Assembly: GCA_964391185.1 (NCBI GenBank)
Contig: CAYMIX010000003.1
Location: 113,444-177,443 of the forward strand
From: JAKQEM01 sp964391185
GTDB lineage: Bacteria; Patescibacteriota; Gracilibacteria; Peribacterales; Peribacteraceae
DNA: 64,000 nucleotides
Direction: 5' to 3'
In this document: positions 59,667-64,000 of the stretch, piece after piece
How positions within the stretch are numbered: the first letter of the stretch is position 1
How the letters are laid out: each line of letters opens with the position of its first letter
Position numbers and translations under genes: made by a program
Notes under the pieces: model-generated
The model's input: the letters and a program-made list of their open reading frames with translations, nothing else
The model's database searches: none
What the model was told of the DNA's origin: nothing

Positions 59667-60242
59667 TTAAGCATTCTGTTCGCCAGCAACTTCGTCACTT
59701 GAGCCAGAAAAGTGGGATGGAGCAGGTGCAGTTGGTGCCAATTGAACTGGGTCAACATCCGATGGTATTTCTACTGTACTGGCTGCCTTAACTTGTGATG
59801 CAGCGTCTCCGTTAGTTTCAGTCGGTGCACATTCATCAATTCTGTAACCACCAAGCTCGGCTAAGAACAAGATCGCCCGGGTATATCCATCTTCACCATG
59901 AGATGTTACGTCGTAGAAATTAAATTTCCCATCGCGTCGAGCATCGAGTACGCGGCCGTGACGCATTAATGCTAAATGATGTGAAACTGCAGGTTGAGGC
60001 ATCTTAAGATCACGACAAATGTTCGTAACATTTTTTTCACCTTTTCTTAATTTGCTCATTACTCCCAATCTCGTTCCATCACCAAGTAATTTGCAAATTT
60101 GTAAGAACGTAGCTTGTTGGTCAAGGTCTGCCAATTCGCGAACGATGGACACTTGCCCGTCCTCTAGAGGCGTCTCAGCTGTTGAATTAGCTGTTTCATC
60201 ATTTTCATGATGACCGTCTGCTAGACCATTGCTCGTGATCAT
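59667..60242 (-). CDS. ArsR family winged-helix regulator with long termini
   Basis: A 191-residue regulator. The ArsR core (about 38-112) reads FLQICKLLGDGTRLGVMSKL, NVTNICRDLKMPQPAVSHHL (recognition helix) and LDARRDGKFNFYDV (wing). No cysteine metal site of the classic CxCxxC type is present in helix 3, so it may sense something other than arsenic or cadmium. The N-terminal 35 and C-terminal 70 residues are low-complexity and unusual for the family. Divergent from the giant gene at 60372, it is a candidate regulator of it. Confidence 0.85.
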   Translation of the reverse strand: MITSNGLADGHHENDETANSTAETPLEDGQVSIVRELADLDQQATFLQICKLLGDGTRLGVMSKLRKGEKNVTNICRDLKMPQPAVSHHLALMRHGRVLDARRDGKFNFYDVTSHGEDGYTRAILFLAELGGYRIDECAPTETNGDAASQVKAASTVEIPSDVDPVQLAPTAPAPSHFSGSSDEVAGEQNA

Positions 60243-60327
60243 AAAAATTAGGGGGTAATGATGCAGTATGAAAGGCTATGCTTGCTTTTTGCGGTTGTAA
60301 AGCCAAAGCAAACGATACGAAGCATTC

Positions 60328-60357
60328 TTGTCCGTGAAGCGAAAACCAGCGTATAGT
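60328..60357 (+). promoter_or_regulatory. Promoter of the giant gene
   Basis: TTGTCC (60328-60333), 18-base spacer, TATAGT (60352-60357). The ATG at 60372 lies 14 bases on, so the leader would be about 7 bases. Confidence 0.6.
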
Positions 60358-60371
60358 CGCAAACCAAAGTT

Positions 60372-63300
60372 ATGCCGAGACGTTCAAACAATTTTCAACG
60401 GGTGCATTCGGAACCACTCGATGTGGAATACGTGGAGGGTACATTTAAAAGAAATTTTGGTAATCTTCCACGCTTGATTGCACCAGAAGGTTTGCGATCT
60501 CAAAAAGTAACGATGTTCGTGCGGGGCTCGAATGAGCTTTTACGCGAAATGCACGAACGAGATTCCACTTCTCCTAAATATAGAATTGCTTGGTTGTGCG
60601 CCAAGGTACGGACAATTCTCCTGCAAGTAACGAAAGCAGATTACACAGGATATTCCGGTCTAGGAACACATATTGCTATTAATCGAGTCGAAAAAGGTCA
60701 CTTCAACAATAGGCAAATTTTTGAAATGCTACCCAAATGGATAGATCTAGCCCAACAATTGGGTGATGAACACCTGGTAATAGAAGTAGAGAAATGCCGT
60801 GATGAAGTGAGTCGGCTTTTGTATTGGGAAGACAAAGATAGCGTGGCGGGAAATCTGCTGAGTCTTGCTGCCAAACACGGAAGGAATGTAGCAGATATCC
60901 CCGTAGAAAGCCTTGTCACAAAAATCCAGCAGAAATCCCGTACTAGTTCAACCAAGGCATTCCATGGTTATCTGAACGATGTTCATACGTTTGCTGATCA
61001 CTTAGAAAAAGAAATGGGCAGAGCTCAGCCTGAAAGAAATGGATCTGCCACAGCTGAGCTTTGGGACCATCCCTATTCGAAACAGCTCCGCATGGCTTAT
61101 TTGCATGATGCTGTTAGTAATTTGCGTTCTTCGAGGAGACCAACGGGGAAAATGGACATCTTGTGTGAGTATGTCCGAATGATGATGGCGCACGCTGGAG
61201 AGCGCACAGGACGCGATGAATTTGTACAATATTTGCAACAAGGTGACGATGGAAATCTCAAACTCTCTGTTACAAACATGAGTAATATTGCTCGTGATTT
61301 CTCCCGTAATATTCCGCCTTCGCCTGCTGTAGTCCGGAGCTTATTCCGCAGTTGGGTCCAGGCAGAAGTTATTCCACAAAGCGAAGCAGATGAATTTATG
61401 AAAGTGTGGGAAAAATGGCAGGTAGAAGAACAAAAAACTCCAGAAGACATTCATACGGTGGGTCAGGACTTGTATGCAGGAATAGTAAAGAATGCACAAA
61501 CAGCAGGAATGACAGATGTATTTCAAATGCTGAAAATAGCCTATAAAGGCTTTAAGAAAGAAGGAATTGAAGCGATTCAGTTAGGTCAAATTACGCGTGA
61601 ATCGACAGCGCTTTACCCGGCATTTTGTTTGCGTTACGAAACAGCCGAAGAAATCGAACATGCTTTGCAGCGCCTCTATGAAGAACATGCCGCTCGACCA
61701 TCTAGTAAAGGCAAAAGGTACACGCACGTTCATTGGCTGATGTCTGTTCATGGCATTACCTTGGAAGACATACCTGCTGATTTGCGTCCAAATTCCATAG
61801 CTATTTATGGTCAGGAAGAAGAAGCGAATGAACAGGCTGGCCCACTTGTCGATTTCTTGAAAACTCTTGGAAAGCAAAAAGCAAATGAAGCAATACGAAA
61901 ATTTAATGCGAGCCTTTCGCCCGACACTTTGCGTGAAGCAGGCGCATATCCTGTTACAAAATATACAAATATCCTAGAGAAGTGTGGTCCTGGAAAAGCT
62001 GCTGGTGATCCAACGGTTTTTTACCGTTTGGCTGGACCCGAACAGCAGAATGTAGACTTCAAAGGACGCGGAGGACAAGCTTCGAGTGAGCAGGTATTTA
62101 ATCTTCGCAGGGTTATGCAACTTGTAAAAGGTGTGAATGCTGATTTTTCAAAAAACTTGCTGATCGATTGGTACATGCGTCGTTCGGAATCCGGTGGGTA
62201 TGGTCCCCTTGGACGGGCGCTTGATGTAGTGATGGCTGAGCAAGCAGATACTGGTCGTGAATTCTACGATAGTGTTGGATCTACTGATGAAAGACTGAGT
62301 GAAAATGTGTGCAGCCGCATTCTAACGGCGGCGAAACAAGGCAAGCCTTTTAAAACCGAACGAAATGGAAGCAAAGAAGATCGGTTTGCAGAATTTCTTC
62401 ATGCGTGGGGAATCGATACACAATCACCGCGAGGAATCTTCTTGATGATCCTTCTGCAAAAAGAAAATATGCATGAAGCGCTTAGTGATTGGTGTGTACA
62501 AATGCGCGCACAAGGAAGAGAAGATTTAATAGGGGGATTGCTGCAATTCAAAGAAAGACTTCTCACGAAACAAGAGCCGACACTAGAAGAACGTCTCGCA
62601 AAGAAGAAACAGTTGCTTGAAAAAGCCGCTAATGGAGAAATTGGTAGTGTTTTTAGCGGGAGCAATGATGCGATGATTCAGGCATTAAAGAGTGTCCCAG
62701 GAGCCACTGCAGAGGATCTACAAACATGGGTACCACCATTCGATGATGTCGTCGCTCCGCATGATGAAATAGAAACTACAGCGGAACAAACTGTCGTCGA
62801 TGAAGTTAGCGTGCAAACAATCGAAACAGTAGAAAATACATCCAAACCATTGCCTGCCGGCGGCGAGAGTAAGCTGGAAAGAGAGTTGTTGGAGTTAATG
62901 GGGAATCCACGCATAGACGTGAACTCCGAAAACTTCGAAACCTGGTATGCATCCATGATGCATTTGTATGGTTCTATTTTTCCTGAAGAAAAATATCCCG
63001 ACGCATCTAAATTTATTTGTTCGTCAGCTGAAGAATTCCGCGCAGCGCTGAATTCAGCCAGTGAATTGCATCGTGAGCTTGCAATTGAAATTGCTGACAT
63101 TCTAGCAGTGCAGCAACGGACAGGTGACGGTTTCAATGATAAGAAACCATATATTCATCAGGAGGCATATCTATTTGCAATCATGTGCAGCATCGCACGT
63201 TGTATGGAGCAAGGCCTAGGCATTTTGCTCGATGCGTCTGCAGGATCCGGAAAAACACTAATCCAGGGTGTGGTTGCAGCAGCATTTAGAAACGGCCAGC

Positions 63301-64000
63301 GCAGAGGGGTGATTGATCCAACACTAAAAATTATTTTCCTCATGGCGAAAGAAGCGTTTGAAAATCAGCAGCTAATGGATGAAGAAGCACGTCATGCAGT
63401 TGTGTTCTCCACGAATCCGGACGATATTGCTGCGCGCGAACTTCAGGATCATTACGAATTTGCCGTGCAGGAAATACAGAGAATTACAGGCGCAAGTGCA
63501 GATAGTTTGTTTCCAAATCTTTCAGCATTTAAATCACTCTACGAACACATTCCAGCTGAAGAATCAGATGCCGAAGAAACACTTCGCTCGACGCTCACTG
63601 ACGAACGATGGTCGACAGACGAAGGTCTGATGCGTTTGCTAAAACAACTTTCACTTCTCCTCTCACGCAAAGCAACAATTGTTATTGCGCCTGATCATGT
63701 GTCATGGCAATTCTTACATATTACACGTCCTTCAAGCGCATTCGTTATAGAGCACGCGATGCGAACGGGTGACCTCACCTTTGGTCTTGGAGAAGATACT
63801 CGTCTGTATACACGGTCTGAAGAACGTGACTTTAAGAAAGTGAGCCCGGAGGAATGGGATGCGATGTGCCTTTCTCACCTCATAGTTATTCAAAGTGACT
63901 TCCAACGGCAGTATGGTGAATTGCTGAGAGGTGGATTGTTTCTACTAGATGAAGCCAAAAACTATACGTCCAGCTTTTTTGAGCAGCTTGCTCGAGCTGG
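60372..64000 (+). CDS. Giant protein with HTH-like segments and an SF2-type P-loop domain (partial)
   Basis: One frame runs from ATG 60372 to the window edge: 1209 residues so far, no stop. The first 900 residues look helical, with segments like degenerate XRE/HTH units, for example THIAINRVEKGHFNNRQIFE (about 88-107) and NIARDFSRNIPPSPAVVRSL (about 304-323). An acidic linker lies around 795-830. Then comes an NTPase: Walker A ILLDASAGSGKTLIQG (AGSGKT at 957-962), VFSTNPDDIAARELQDHYEF, IVIAPDHVSWQF, and LFLLDEAKNYTSSFF with DEAK at 1193-1196, matching motif II of SF2 helicases. The helicase half continues outside the window. Divergent from the ArsR-family gene. Function unknown; a DNA-acting ATPase is likely. 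Confidence 0.8.
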   Translation, partial: MPRRSNNFQRVHSEPLDVEYVEGTFKRNFGNLPRLIAPEGLRSQKVTMFVRGSNELLREMHERDSTSPKYRIAWLCAKVRTILLQVTKADYTGYSGLGTHIAINRVEKGHFNNRQIFEMLPKWIDLAQQLGDEHLVIEVEKCRDEVSRLLYWEDKDSVAGNLLSLAAKHGRNVADIPVESLVTKIQQKSRTSSTKAFHGYLNDVHTFADHLEKEMGRAQPERNGSATAELWDHPYSKQLRMAYLHDAVSNLRSSRRPTGKMDILCEYVRMMMAHAGERTGRDEFVQYLQQGDDGNLKLSVTNMSNIARDFSRNIPPSPAVVRSLFRSWVQAEVIPQSEADEFMKVWEKWQVEEQKTPEDIHTVGQDLYAGIVKNAQTAGMTDVFQMLKIAYKGFKKEGIEAIQLGQITRESTALYPAFCLRYETAEEIEHALQRLYEEHAARPSSKGKRYTHVHWLMSVHGITLEDIPADLRPNSIAIYGQEEEANEQAGPLVDFLKTLGKQKANEAIRKFNASLSPDTLREAGAYPVTKYTNILEKCGPGKAAGDPTVFYRLAGPEQQNVDFKGRGGQASSEQVFNLRRVMQLVKGVNADFSKNLLIDWYMRRSESGGYGPLGRALDVVMAEQADTGREFYDSVGSTDERLSENVCSRILTAAKQGKPFKTERNGSKEDRFAEFLHAWGIDTQSPRGIFLMILLQKENMHEALSDWCVQMRAQGREDLIGGLLQFKERLLTKQEPTLEERLAKKKQLLEKAANGEIGSVFSGSNDAMIQALKSVPGATAEDLQTWVPPFDDVVAPHDEIETTAEQTVVDEVSVQTIETVENTSKPLPAGGESKLERELLELMGNPRIDVNSENFETWYASMMHLYGSIFPEEKYPDASKFICSSAEEFRAALNSASELHRELAIEIADILAVQQRTGDGFNDKKPYIHQEAYLFAIMCSIARCMEQGLGILLDASAGSGKTLIQGVVAAAFRNGQRRGVIDPTLKIIFLMAKEAFENQQLMDEEARHAVVFSTNPDDIAARELQDHYEFAVQEIQRITGASADSLFPNLSAFKSLYEHIPAEESDAEETLRSTLTDERWSTDEGLMRLLKQLSLLLSRKATIVIAPDHVSWQFLHITRPSSAFVIEHAMRTGDLTFGLGEDTRLYTRSEERDFKKVSPEEWDAMCLSHLIVIQSDFQRQYGELLRGGLFLLDEAKNYTSSFFEQLARA

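Noticed and set aside
1..64000. Reassigned genetic code (TGA as glycine), as in some CPR groups
   Set aside because: TGA is used as a genuine stop at several genes, for example at 25050 and in the ATGA overlaps.
1..64000. CRISPR arrays, insertion sequences or prophage genes
   Set aside because: No regularly spaced direct repeats, no transposase or integrase motifs, and no phage structural genes were seen.

Overview
The window is chromosomal DNA of a bacterium using the standard code: TGA is a real stop, for example at the ATGA overlap at 25047-25050. The mix of genes suggests a Candidate Phyla Radiation (Patescibacteria) member with retained biosynthesis, such as a Peribacteria/Peregrinibacteria relative. 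The signs are short unrecognised proteins scattered between housekeeping genes, sortase, SLH and PspC surface proteins, a membrane-anchored Clp-like ATPase, and metabolic genes such as carB, metA and folD. This placement is inference; no rRNA is present to confirm it.

Layout. 1-8.7 kb: YbaB tail, a coiled-coil membrane protein, mltG, a LOG-family protein, der, an unknown gene, an alternative sigma factor divergent from leuS, and another unknown gene. 8.8-19.1 kb: a 16S rRNA m5C methyltransferase, dnaG-rpoD, a UvrD-type helicase-nuclease, a SAM-I riboswitch controlling metA-rdgB, and an alkD remnant. 19-29 kb: ftsK, an RmlD-like reductase, and a MarR-controlled MacAB-type efflux operon with two permeases. 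29-34 kb: tRNA-Tyr, an EamA transporter, and a surface cluster of dockerin, cohesin-FN3 and cupredoxin-like proteins. 34-46 kb: holA, greA, carB, an SLH protein, another EamA transporter, a YihY-type protein, PadR-PspC, tRNA-Leu and a sortase. 46-60 kb: mnmA, prfA, folD-tmk, a membrane Clp-like ATPase, a candidate small RNA, groESL, an ATP-grasp enzyme and an ArsR regulator. 60.4 kb to the end: a giant open gene with many helical, HTH-like segments and then an SF2-type P-loop domain, cut by the window edge.

Two themes stand out. First, many transcription units have a clear -35/-10 promoter whose -10 box lies only 6-11 bases before the start codon, which predicts leaderless mRNAs and fixes several starts. 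Second, the window encodes a small extracellular assembly kit: a dockerin, a cohesin-bearing membrane protein and a cupredoxin-fold protein in one operon, the latter two with sortase-like C-terminal tails, and a sortase 12 kb away. The giant protein at the right edge is the largest unexplained gene.
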